Shown: in pieces, positions 1 to 6,578 of the stretch
Layout: the number at the start of each line of letters is the position of its first letter
How positions within the stretch are numbered: position 1 is the first letter of the stretch
Origin: an uncultured Eubacteriales bacterium
Lineage (GTDB): Bacteria; Bacillota; Clostridia; UMGS1810
Length of the DNA: 8,771 bases
Direction: 5' to 3'
Assembly: GCA_900555295.1 (NCBI GenBank)
Contig: USKN01000072.1
Location: forward strand, 1-8,771
The notes under the pieces: generated by a model
Seen by the model: only the letters and a program-made list of their open reading frames with translations
Databases searched by the model: none
What the model was told of the DNA's origin: nothing
Made by a program: the position numbers and the translations under genes

Positions 1-96
1 TTAATTTACAAATTGCAATCTTTAATTTTCTCTCATTTTCTTTAAATATCTTCAAAATGCTTTAAAGGCAATTTTATTTTTTTGTTAAATTGCACA

Positions 97-125
97 TTGA
101 TAAAGTCGCTATATTGTGGTAAAAT
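97..125 (+). promoter_or_regulatory. Sigma-A-type promoter of the PHP phosphoesterase gene
   Basis: The -35 box is TTGATA at 97-102 and the -10 box is TAAAAT at 120-125. They are separated by 17 bp, and a TG one base upstream of the -10 (117-118) makes it an extended -10. Transcription would begin near 132, about 26 nt before the ATG at 158. The promoter overlaps an in-frame GTG at 116, which argues against that codon as the translation start. Confidence 0.7.
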
Positions 126-144
126 ATATTTATAATACATTTAA

Positions 145-150
145 GAGGTG
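145..150 (+). promoter_or_regulatory. Ribosome binding site that decides the PHP gene start
   Basis: GAGGTG lies 7 nt before the ATG at 158. The alternative in-frame GTG at 116 lies inside the promoter and has no such site. This supports a 274-residue protein over a 288-residue one. Confidence 0.75.
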
Positions 151-157
151 CTTTAAA

Positions 158-982
158 ATGAAAATATACGACAGCCATACTCATACAAATCATTCGCACG
201 ACGGAAAATTTACCGTAAACCAAATGGCACAACAGGCACAAAAACTTGGACTTGACGGCATTATATTTACCGACCACGTTGACAGTGCAACGCTAAATGG
301 CGCTGAAGCGCTTAATAATATATACCGACTCATAAACGATATAGACGATGCAAAGCCCGATTTTAACATCGAAATATTAAAAGGTATGGAACTTGGCGAT
401 ATGCTTAACAATCCGTATGAAAAAGAAATTTATGATTTATACGACAAGCTTGATTTTGTTTTGGCATCAACGCACGTATCGTTTTCGTACAATATGGTGT
501 TTGACGATTACAAAGGACATATGAAATATATTGAAAACCATACCGATGATGAGCTTGACGTGTTTTTAAAAAAATACTACAACAATCTTAAAAAAATAAT
601 CTCAACAATTAAGGCTGACTCGATTGCGCATATAACTTTTCCTTTTAAATATATAAGCGTAAAATTCGGTAACCATATTGATATTAAAAAATATTACAAA
701 GAAATTTGTGAAATAATGAAAATAGGTATTGAACGCGATATGGCACTCGAAATTAACACTTCTGCCTGCAAAAGAGCGCTTTATGATTTTATACCGAATA
801 AAGAACTTCTTATTGAGTATAAAAAAATGGACGGTAAAAAAATAACTCTCGGCAGTGACGCACATATAACCGAACACATTGCCCGCAGTTTTGACGACGC
901 TTTTAATTTAATGCGAGATATTGGATTTAACAGCTATTTTATTTACAAAAAACACAACCCCATCGAGCTTGGGATAAACTAA
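158..982 (+). CDS. PHP-domain phosphoesterase, histidinol-phosphatase (HisJ/HisK) type
   Basis: This is a 274-residue soluble metal-dependent phosphoesterase of the PHP superfamily. The metal-binding motifs appear in the expected order: HTH at residues 7-9, TDH at 38-40, the glutamate of KGMELGD at 78, STH at 104-106, an AH pair at 157-158, and SDAH at 233-236. Length and motif spacing resemble the monofunctional PHP histidinol-phosphatases, which remove phosphate from L-histidinol phosphate in histidine synthesis. No other his gene is nearby, so the substrate is inferred only from the family, and another phosphorylated metabolite is possible. The gene is monocistronic: it has its own promoter and is followed by a terminator that contains its stop codon. 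The start was chosen from the ribosome binding site at 145-150. Ile codons are mostly ATA by eye. Confidence 0.8.
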   Translation: MKIYDSHTHTNHSHDGKFTVNQMAQQAQKLGLDGIIFTDHVDSATLNGAEALNNIYRLINDIDDAKPDFNIEILKGMELGDMLNNPYEKEIYDLYDKLDFVLASTHVSFSYNMVFDDYKGHMKYIENHTDDELDVFLKKYYNNLKKIISTIKADSIAHITFPFKYISVKFGNHIDIKKYYKEICEIMKIGIERDMALEINTSACKRALYDFIPNKELLIEYKKMDGKKITLGSDAHITEHIARSFDDAFNLMRDIGFNSYFIYKKHNPIELGIN

Positions 983-1025
983 AAAGATGCACAAACCGAT
1001 TGGTTTGTGCATCTTTTTAGTTTAT
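974..1025. terminator. Bidirectional intrinsic terminator shared by two converging genes
   Basis: A perfect inverted repeat has 24-bp arms at 974-997 and 1002-1025 around a 4-nt GATT loop. The core stem (GATGCACAAACC and its complement) is flanked by five A on one side and five T on the other, so it can terminate transcripts from both directions. Both stop codons, at 980-982 (+) and 1017-1019 (-), lie inside the repeat. Each arm begins with the codons ATA AAC TAA of one gene, or closely matching sequence. Confidence 0.9.
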
Positions 1026-2063
1026 TAACACTTTTTTTATTATACCTGCCGCTTTGTTTACAATATACGAAAATACAAACGTGCACAAAAGAATAGCAAT
1101 AAAATACAAAAAATTATTTTGTATATAAAGTTTTATATTGCACACAACAATTTCACTTCTGAGTGCATATATAAACAATGCGTGCGACAGATACAGCTCA
1201 AGTGATAAATCGCCGCATATGTTTAAAACAGAGTTATTTATTTTAAATTTAAGCGTCATTGCAATAATAAATACCGTAAAAACAATACATATAAGTATTT
1301 CGCATACCAGCACGCTCGGCATATCATCATTAAAATGATTGCAAATAAATACATAAAGCGGTACAAACATAATTACGCACAGCAACAATACTTTAAAATA
1401 GTTATTGCATATTAATTTGTTAATTTGTTTACGCAGTAAACAATACCATATACCGAGTGCAAAACATATTGCCGAATTGTACCACCAAAACCCCAAAGAG
1501 TTTATGTTAAAAAACCGGTGCAGTACAAACATACCTAAAATATACAGCAATGTATACACGCTGACCGCCAAAATGCCCTTTGAAAGAGCAAATATTTTAA
1601 AGCTTAAATAAAAGCCTATGTACAATATTACAATTGCCGCGACATACCACATATACACGCCAAATAAAGATAGAACCGCTGTTTTAACGGTAAGCGATCC
1701 TGTTGTGTAATTTGCCGCAAGACTAAACAAATTAATAATATAAAACGGTATTAAAACCGATGTAACACGCTTTTTAAAAAATCCGTTTAAATATCCCTCT
1801 TTATTTGCAACCCCGTACATAAGTCCGTAACCCGAAATAAAAAAGAATACTCCCACCATTAAAAAACCAAGATATTTAAATGCGTAAAACGACGGAAAAA
1901 AATCCGCAAGATAAGTACACAAATGATGAAAAATTATGTATACTGCACACAATCCCTTTAAAGCACGTGTTTGTGATTTTGAAAAGTTATCTTCAAAAAA
2001 ACTGTCCTTACCCGCAAATTTTATGCCAAATATAAGTACCGCCAATGCCAAAATAACAACCAT
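1017..2063 (-). CDS. Acyltransferase-3 family integral membrane protein
   Basis: This is a 348-residue polytopic membrane protein with about ten hydrophobic segments. The N-terminal part carries the acyltransferase-3 signature: R33-x-L-K-G followed by the conserved His pair HH at 46-47, and then GVFFFISGYGL at 71-81. A KKR-x-x-S-V-L-IP segment follows, as is usual before the next helix. Family members move acetyl, succinyl or similar groups from inside the cell to sugars or other acceptors of envelope polysaccharide or lipid. The acceptor cannot be told here because no glycan gene is nearby. I place the start at 2063, not at the in-frame ATG at 2129, because GGAG stands 9 nt before 2063 and the codon at 2129 lies inside the -35 box. 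Size is normal for the family. It is transcribed alone from a consensus promoter. Confidence 0.82.
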   Translation of the reverse strand: MVVILALAVLIFGIKFAGKDSFFEDNFSKSQTRALKGLCAVYIIFHHLCTYLADFFPSFYAFKYLGFLMVGVFFFISGYGLMYGVANKEGYLNGFFKKRVTSVLIPFYIINLFSLAANYTTGSLTVKTAVLSLFGVYMWYVAAIVILYIGFYLSFKIFALSKGILAVSVYTLLYILGMFVLHRFFNINSLGFWWYNSAICFALGIWYCLLRKQINKLICNNYFKVLLLCVIMFVPLYVFICNHFNDDMPSVLVCEILICIVFTVFIIAMTLKFKINNSVLNICGDLSLELYLSHALFIYALRSEIVVCNIKLYIQNNFLYFIAILLCTFVFSYIVNKAAGIIKKVLIN

Positions 2064-2072
2064 ATTTAAAAT

Positions 2073-2076
2073 CTCC
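2073..2076 (-). promoter_or_regulatory. Ribosome binding site that decides the acyltransferase start
   Basis: Read on the - strand, GGAG lies 9 nt upstream of the ATG at 2063-2061. The upstream in-frame ATG at 2129 would lie inside the -35 element and could not be on the mRNA made from that promoter. Confidence 0.7.
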
Positions 2077-2100
2077 GTAAAACAAGTAAAATATGGATTA

Positions 2101-2129
2101 ATTATACAACAAAACACAGTTAATGTCAA
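2101..2129 (-). promoter_or_regulatory. Consensus sigma-A promoter of the acyltransferase gene
   Basis: On the - strand the -35 box is TTGACA (2129-2124) and the -10 box is TATAAT (2106-2101), with exactly 17 bp between them. Both hexamers match the consensus perfectly. The start of transcription should be near 2094, giving a 5' leader of about 30 nt. Confidence 0.88.
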
Positions 2130-2136
2130 ATTTTCA

Positions 2137-2179
2137 AAAAAAGTGCGCCGTATTTGTTAAAAATACGGCACACTTTTTT
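2137..2179 (-). terminator. Intrinsic terminator of the hydCBA operon
   Basis: Arms of 19 bases at 2137-2155 and 2161-2179 surround a 5-nt loop. The only imperfect pair (2146 with 2170) is a G-U wobble in - strand RNA but a C-A mismatch in + strand RNA, so the hairpin suits - strand transcripts better. It begins 15 bp after the hydA stop codon and ends in a run of U. Its U tract ends only a few bases before the -35 box of the next gene. Confidence 0.85.
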
Positions 2180-2194
2180 ATGTTGTTTTAAATA

Positions 2195-3961
2195 TTAATC
2201 GTTAAACTTATCTCTTGGTGCATATGTTGTATGCAAAAGCTCGTGAGCTTTATGCGAATTTGGCTTACCGAGATATTCTTCATAAAGTTTTATAATTTGC
2301 GCATTGTTATGCGACTGTCTTATTTTTTGTCTTTCGTCTTCCGAATAAAGAGCAGCGGCACGTTTTTCTTTATATGTGTCCAAAATATCATCATCTTCAT
2401 TGGGAAGGAAACAGGGTTTAACATAAGGCTGTCCGCCGCCCGCAACGCATCCGCCGGGGCAACCCATTATTTCTATAAAGTGATATTTACTGTTACCGGC
2501 TTTTATTTCATCAAGCAATACTTTGGCATTTTTCATACCGTGAGCAACAGCCACATTAACGATTGTACCGTCAATATCGAGTGACGCTTCTTTTATGCCG
2601 TCCAATCCGCGCACCTGTTCAAATTTAATAAGTTCGTGTTCTTTGCCTGTAAGTTCGTGATATGCGGTTCTGAGCGCCGCTTCCATAACACCGCCCGTTA
2701 CACCGAATATTACGCCTGCGCCTGTGTAATCGCCCAAAAGGTCTGCGTCAAACTCTTCATCGGGAAGTTTATTAAAGTTAATACCGCTTCTTTTAATGAG
2801 TTTTGCAAGCTCTCTTGTTGTGATAACGCAATCAACATCTGCCATACCGTTTGTTTTAAGCTGTTCTCTCTCTTTTTCAAACTTTTTGGCTGTACAGGGC
2901 ATTACCGATACAACAAAAATATTTTTGGGGTCAAGATTGTTTTTTTCGGCATAGTATGATTTAACTATAGCACCAAACATTTCATGCGGCGATTTGCAAG
3001 ATGAAACGTGATCGAGCAAATCTCCGTAATAATATTCGGCATAATTTACCCAACCGGGTGAACATGATGTAATCATAGGCAATACACCGTTATTTTTAAT
3101 TCTATCCAAAAGCTCGTTTGCTTCTTCCATAATTGTAAGGTCAGCCCCAAAATCGGTATCGTATACTTTATCAAAACCGAGACGTTTAAGCGCCGCAACC
3201 ATTTTCCCTGTTACGGAAGTACCTATTTTCATACCGAATTCTTCACCGAGCGCCGCTCTTACAGCCGGAGCTGTTTGTACAACAATATATTTACCCTCAC
3301 TCTTTGCTTGGTCAATTTTATCTATTTCGGATTTTTCTGCCAATGCGCCTGTAGGACATACGCTTACGCACTGTCCGCAAAGAATACAGGGCGAATTTGC
3401 AAGACTTCTGTTTTCGGCAGGAGCTACAATTGTATTAAATCCTCTGTTTTCAAAGCCCAATACACCGTTACCGTGCGCATTCTGACATCTTGCAACACAA
3501 CGTCCGCACAATACGCATTTTGATGTATCTCTTACAATTGACGGCGAAAGTTCATCAACCGTAACCGGAGTTTTTGAGCCTTCAAACATATGCTCTCTTG
3601 CACCTGTTACCTGCGCAACGTGCAAAAGTTCGCATTTTCCGTTTTTATCGCATTGCTGGCAATTCATAGAGTGGTTTGAAAGCAATAATTCAACCGACGC
3701 TCTGCGTGCCGCGGTAGCCTTTGGCGACGAAATTGTAATTTCCATTCCCTCGTTTACGGGGTATACGCAAGACGCAACAAGACCTCTTGCGCCTGTTGCC
3801 TCAACCAGACAGACACGGCAGGAGCCGAGTGAACATTCACCGTGATTGAAGCTGCACAAAGAAGGTATTTCATAGCCGCATTTTTTTGCCGCCTCGAGAA
3901 TGGTTAAACCTTCCTCAACCTGATAGGGAATACCTTCAATTTTTATATTAATTTTTGACAT
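2195..3961 (-). CDS. hydA: [FeFe]-hydrogenase catalytic subunit HydA (NAD-linked, trimeric type)
   Basis: This 588-residue cytoplasmic catalytic subunit interconverts protons and H2. In order it carries: a plant-type [2Fe-2S] domain (Cys 36, 48, 51, 65); a His-Cys [4Fe-4S] site (His97, Cys 101, 104, 110); a two-cluster ferredoxin domain (Cys 149, 152, 155, 159 and 192, 195, 198, 202); the H-cluster domain; and a C-terminal small-subunit-like domain. H-cluster motifs are TSCSPGW (298-304), MPCTAKKFE (354-362) and MGCPGGCVAGGGQP (499-512). Proton-path residues equivalent to those of C. pasteurianum CpI are present (Cys300, Glu280, Glu283, Ser320, Arg287). The oddity is Ser301 where CpI has a cysteine ligand of the [4Fe-4S] cubane. 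It lacks the further C-terminal cluster domain I recall in the longer Thermotoga HydA. AAGGAGG stands 8 nt before the ATG and overlaps the hydB stop codon. It is the last gene of the operon. Confidence 0.96.
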   Translation of the reverse strand: MSKINIKIEGIPYQVEEGLTILEAAKKCGYEIPSLCSFNHGECSLGSCRVCLVEATGARGLVASCVYPVNEGMEITISSPKATAARRASVELLLSNHSMNCQQCDKNGKCELLHVAQVTGAREHMFEGSKTPVTVDELSPSIVRDTSKCVLCGRCVARCQNAHGNGVLGFENRGFNTIVAPAENRSLANSPCILCGQCVSVCPTGALAEKSEIDKIDQAKSEGKYIVVQTAPAVRAALGEEFGMKIGTSVTGKMVAALKRLGFDKVYDTDFGADLTIMEEANELLDRIKNNGVLPMITSCSPGWVNYAEYYYGDLLDHVSSCKSPHEMFGAIVKSYYAEKNNLDPKNIFVVSVMPCTAKKFEKEREQLKTNGMADVDCVITTRELAKLIKRSGINFNKLPDEEFDADLLGDYTGAGVIFGVTGGVMEAALRTAYHELTGKEHELIKFEQVRGLDGIKEASLDIDGTIVNVAVAHGMKNAKVLLDEIKAGNSKYHFIEIMGCPGGCVAGGGQPYVKPCFLPNEDDDILDTYKEKRAAALYSEDERQKIRQSHNNAQIIKLYEEYLGKPNSHKAHELLHTTYAPRDKFND

Positions 3962-3975
3962 TTAGTTTTCCCTCC

Positions 3976-5841
3976 TTATTTCTTAACAATTGCCTTAAAC
4001 TTACACGAAGCAAGACACATTCCGCATTTAATACATTTATCCTGGTCAATAACAAACGGCTCTTTGCCGACAACACCGGTAATTGCGCCAACCGGGCACT
4101 GACGTGCGCACAAGCTGCATTTTTTACATTTATCGGGTTCAACAAAATAACGTGTAAGACGTTTGCATACTTTTGCGGGACATTCTTTGTTTTGAATGTG
4201 GGCAATGTACTCATCTCTAAAATGAGTAAGAGTTGAAATAACGGGGTTTGCCGATGTTTGACCCAAACCGCAAAGCGAACCGCTTTTAATTGTTTGGCTG
4301 AGTTCTTCAAGCTGCTTAAGGTCGTCCATTGTAGCTTTTCCATCGGTAATTTTTGTAAGAAGTTCAAGCATTCTCTTTGTACCGATACGGCAAGGCGAAC
4401 ATTTACCGCACGACTCGTCGCATATAAATTCCATATAGAATTTTGCAACGTCAACCATACAGTTGTCTTCATCCATAACAATAGCTCCGCCCGAACCCAT
4501 CATTGAGCCTTTTGAAACAAGGTTATCAAAATCGATAGGTGTATCAAGGTCTTTTTCGGTAAGGCATCCGCCGGAAGGACCGCCTGTCTGAATTGCTTTA
4601 AATTTCTTTCCGTTGGGTATTCCGCCGCCTATATCGTATATAAGCTCCCTGAGTGTTGTACCCATAGGTACTTCAACAAGACCAACGTTATTAATTTTAC
4701 CGCCGAGTGCAAATACTTTTGTACCCTTTGATTTTTCAGTACCGTATTTTGTAAACGCTTCAACACCTTCGCGCAGTATATACGGTACGCTTGCAAGCGT
4801 TTCAACATTATTAATAATAGACGGGCTCTGCCACAAACCTTTTACGGCAGGGAAAGGCGGTCTGGGACGTGGCATACCTCTTTTGCCCTCAATGGAGTTT
4901 AAAAGCGCTGTTTCTTCACCGCATACAAATGCGCCCGCACCCAATCTTATATGAACACGGAAACTAAAATCAGTTCCGAGAATATTATCACCTAAAAGTC
5001 CGAGTTCTTCGGCCTGTTTAATTGCAATTTTAAGTCTGTTTACCGCTATAGGGTATTCGGCTCTTACATAAAAATAACCGTTTTGAGCGCCTATTGCATA
5101 ACCTGCAATAACCATACCTTCAATTACAGCAAGGGGGTTGCCCTCAAGAATTGAACGGTCCATAAATGCACCGGGGTCACCCTCGTCACCGTTACAGACA
5201 ACGTACTTGGCACCGTCGGGCTGTGCATATGCAAACTGCCATTTTCTGCCCGTGGGGAAACCGCCGCCGCCGCGTCCTCTGAGTCCGCTGTCAAGCACTG
5301 CTTTAATTACGTCCGCTCTGTCCATTTTAAGAGCGTTTGCAAGACCCTGAAACGCACCTGCGCCCAATGCTTCGTTTATATCTTCGGGGTTAATTTGTCC
5401 ACAGCCGTGAAGTGCTATACGAACCTGTTTTTTGTAAAAGTTTATATCGTCTTGAGCCGTAACCTTTTCTTTTGTTGCGGGGTCAACAAACAATAATCTT
5501 TCCACAACTTCGCCGCCCTCAATGTCTTTTTCAAATATTTCGTCAACATCGTCAACCGAAACAAGACGGTAAAGCGTATCTTCGGGATATATTTTTACAA
5601 ACGGTCCCTGTGAGCAAAAACCGAAACAGCCTACCTGGTTTACGGTTACTTTATCTCCCAATCCGTTTTTTTCTACCAATTGTTCAAATTTTTCTTTAAT
5701 TTCCTGTGAGTTTGAGGAAAGGCATCCCGTTCCTCCGCAAAGAACTATAGCTCTTTTGCCGCTTTCGCCCGTAATTTTGTTTTCGAGGCATTTTGTACAG
5801 GCATTTGATTTCTCTTTTAAATCTTCAAAGCTTTTTATCAT
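3976..5841 (-). CDS. hydB: Hydrogenase subunit HydB, NuoF-like NADH/FMN subunit with extra iron-sulfur domains
   Basis: This 621-residue subunit should oxidise or reduce NAD(H) through FMN and pass electrons to HydA. Domains in order: a thioredoxin-like [2Fe-2S] domain (Cys 35, 40, 72, 76); the NuoF-like core with the glycine-rich GRGGGGFPTGRKW (189-201) and NGDEGDPGAF (217-226) for FMN and NADH; an SLBB-like linker; a [4Fe-4S] site (Cys 478, 481, 484 and 524, as ESCGKCSPCR plus SLCG); and a C-terminal two-cluster ferredoxin domain (Cys 572, 575, 578, 582 and 603, 606, 609, 613). This domain set is that of HydB in electron-bifurcating and NADH-dependent hydrogenases, not of complex I NuoF. 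An extra CxxC (Cys15, Cys18) precedes the first domain. The ATG overlaps the hydC stop by one base, and its GGAGG lies within the last hydC codons, so translation is probably coupled. Confidence 0.95.
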   Translation of the reverse strand: MIKSFEDLKEKSNACTKCLENKITGESGKRAIVLCGGTGCLSSNSQEIKEKFEQLVEKNGLGDKVTVNQVGCFGFCSQGPFVKIYPEDTLYRLVSVDDVDEIFEKDIEGGEVVERLLFVDPATKEKVTAQDDINFYKKQVRIALHGCGQINPEDINEALGAGAFQGLANALKMDRADVIKAVLDSGLRGRGGGGFPTGRKWQFAYAQPDGAKYVVCNGDEGDPGAFMDRSILEGNPLAVIEGMVIAGYAIGAQNGYFYVRAEYPIAVNRLKIAIKQAEELGLLGDNILGTDFSFRVHIRLGAGAFVCGEETALLNSIEGKRGMPRPRPPFPAVKGLWQSPSIINNVETLASVPYILREGVEAFTKYGTEKSKGTKVFALGGKINNVGLVEVPMGTTLRELIYDIGGGIPNGKKFKAIQTGGPSGGCLTEKDLDTPIDFDNLVSKGSMMGSGGAIVMDEDNCMVDVAKFYMEFICDESCGKCSPCRIGTKRMLELLTKITDGKATMDDLKQLEELSQTIKSGSLCGLGQTSANPVISTLTHFRDEYIAHIQNKECPAKVCKRLTRYFVEPDKCKKCSLCARQCPVGAITGVVGKEPFVIDQDKCIKCGMCLASCKFKAIVKK

Positions 5842-5843
5842 TA
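5839..5843 (-). promoter_or_regulatory. hydC-hydB TAATG stop-start overlap
   Basis: The hydC stop TAA (5843-5841) and hydB start ATG (5841-5839) share one base. The hydB ribosome binding site GGAGG is made from hydC codons for Met-Glu-Gly. This arrangement usually gives translational coupling and matched subunit amounts. Confidence 0.85.
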
Positions 5844-6329
5844 TTCGTTACCCTCCATTCTGCGGTATTCTTCAACAATTCCGGGAACAGCGTCAACCGA
5901 AAGTTTTGGGTAAACCTTACCGTTAATAGAAACAGCCGGTGCTATACCGCACGCTCCTATACATCTGAGTGCGTCAAGTGTAAACAAACCGTCGTCCGAT
6001 GTTTCACCGGGTTTTACACCGATAACTTCGGAGAATTTGTCTATAACCTGCTGTGCGCCCTTTACATAACAGGCAGTTCCCAAACAGCAACCGATTATGT
6101 ACTTACCCTTTGGTTTTAATGAGAAAAATGAGTAAAAAGTTACCACACCGTAAATTTCAGCAACCGAAATTCCTGTTCTTTCGGATACAAGTTCCTGTAC
6201 CTCAAGAGGTATATAACCGTATTCCTTTTGAATGTCGCTGAGCATCATCATTAACGGCGTTTCTTCGTTGGCATATCTGTCGCATATTTCATTGATTTTT
6301 ACGACTGCCGCATCGCTTAAACGAGCCAT
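5841..6329 (-). CDS. hydC: Hydrogenase subunit HydC, NuoE-like [2Fe-2S] protein
   Basis: This is a 162-residue thioredoxin-fold [2Fe-2S] subunit, the normal size for NuoE-like HydC. A helical N-terminal region with the family phrase QKEYGYIP (34-41) is followed by GVVTFYSFF (61-69) and the cluster ligands Cys 82 and 87 (CLGTAC) and Cys 123 and 127 (CIGAC). In the trimeric hydrogenase it sits beside the FMN subunit HydB and takes part in NADH-side electron transfer. It is the first gene of the operon. AAGGAGG lies 6 nt before the ATG, the promoter is about 70 bp upstream, and the stop codon overlaps the hydB start (TAATG). Confidence 0.95.
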   Translation of the reverse strand: MARLSDAAVVKINEICDRYANEETPLMMMLSDIQKEYGYIPLEVQELVSERTGISVAEIYGVVTFYSFFSLKPKGKYIIGCCLGTACYVKGAQQVIDKFSEVIGVKPGETSDDGLFTLDALRCIGACGIAPAVSINGKVYPKLSVDAVPGIVEEYRRMEGNE

Positions 6330-6363
6330 AATAGCCCTCCTTCAAAAAAATTTATTAAATTAA

Positions 6364-6378
6364 TTGATAAAGTATCAA
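6364..6378. promoter_or_regulatory. Short dyad in the hyd 5' leader, possible operator
   Basis: TTGATA at 6364-6369 and TATCAA at 6373-6378 form a perfect 6-bp inverted repeat around AAG. It lies about 12-26 nt downstream of the predicted hyd transcription start and about 22 bp upstream of the hydC ribosome binding site. It is AT-rich and short, so chance is a serious alternative. Confidence 0.3.
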
Positions 6379-6396
6379 CATAATTCTACATCATAA

Positions 6397-6425
6397 ATTA
6401 TATTACATTGTTATATTTTTGTCAA
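6397..6425 (-). promoter_or_regulatory. Consensus sigma-A promoter of the hydCBA operon
   Basis: On the - strand the -35 box is TTGACA (6425-6420) and the -10 box is TATAAT (6402-6397), with a 17-bp spacer. Both are perfect consensus hexamers. Transcription should start near 6390, leaving a leader of about 60 nt before hydC. A promoter this strong suggests that control, if any, is by repression. Confidence 0.88.
6408..6425. promoter_or_regulatory. Possible Rex-type operator overlapping the hyd -35 box
   Basis: The 18-bp segment begins TTGTTA and ends TGTCAA. It agrees at 11 of the 14 fixed positions with the clostridial Rex consensus TTGTTAA-N4-TTAACAA as I know it. It covers the -35 hexamer and part of the spacer, where a repressor would block RNA polymerase. 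Rex senses the NADH/NAD+ ratio and controls fermentation genes in many Firmicutes. The match is imperfect and is constrained by the -35 box itself, so this is a candidate only. Confidence 0.3.
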
Positions 6426-6453
6426 TACAAAAAAATTATAATTCCCCAAAATA

Positions 6454-6480
6454 TTGCAAATTACCTCAACTTTAGATAAT
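6454..6480 (+). promoter_or_regulatory. Weak candidate promoter for enolase
   Basis: TTGCAA at 6454-6459 and GATAAT at 6475-6480 form a promoter-like pair, but the spacer is only 15 bp. An isolated consensus TATAAT at 6437-6442 is the other choice and lacks a proper -35. In the 249 bp between hydC and eno no + strand promoter is as clear as the hyd promoter on the other strand. Confidence 0.25.
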
Positions 6481-6578
6481 TGCATATATAAACGTATGTT
6501 TTTTAGGTTAAACTTACTAATGCATAATAATTTTAAAAGTCGGCAAAAATATAAAAAAACAACGGAGGTATTAATATA

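Noticed and set aside
1..70. Possible start of a divergent - strand gene at the left edge
   Set aside because: A short open - strand frame exists from a TTG, but there is no ribosome binding site or promoter and it is cut by the window edge.
116..157. Upstream in-frame GTG that would extend the PHP protein by 14 residues
   Set aside because: It lies within the promoter -10 region and has no ribosome binding site; the ATG at 158 has both a good site and correct spacing.
2231..2959. Several + strand ORFs opposite hydA
   Set aside because: They are antisense shadows of hydA, rich in Cys, Phe and Tyr without domain-like patterns, and lack ribosome binding sites.
3948..4481. Long - strand ORF of 177 codons overlapping hydB
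   Set aside because: It is a shifted frame of the HydB coding sequence, with cysteines from the iron-sulfur motifs read out of frame. No family is recognisable and HydB fully explains the region.
96..6373. Identical 11-mer ATTGATAAAGT at 96-106 and 6363-6373
   Set aside because: In the first case it forms a -35 box; in the second it lies in the hyd leader on the opposite sense. An AT-rich 11-mer occurring twice in 8.8 kb is compatible with chance.
6481..6530. Similar segments TGCATATATAA and TGCATAATAA 40 bp apart upstream of eno
   Set aside because: They are short, AT-rich and not identical. They could be -10-like elements but have no matching -35 boxes.
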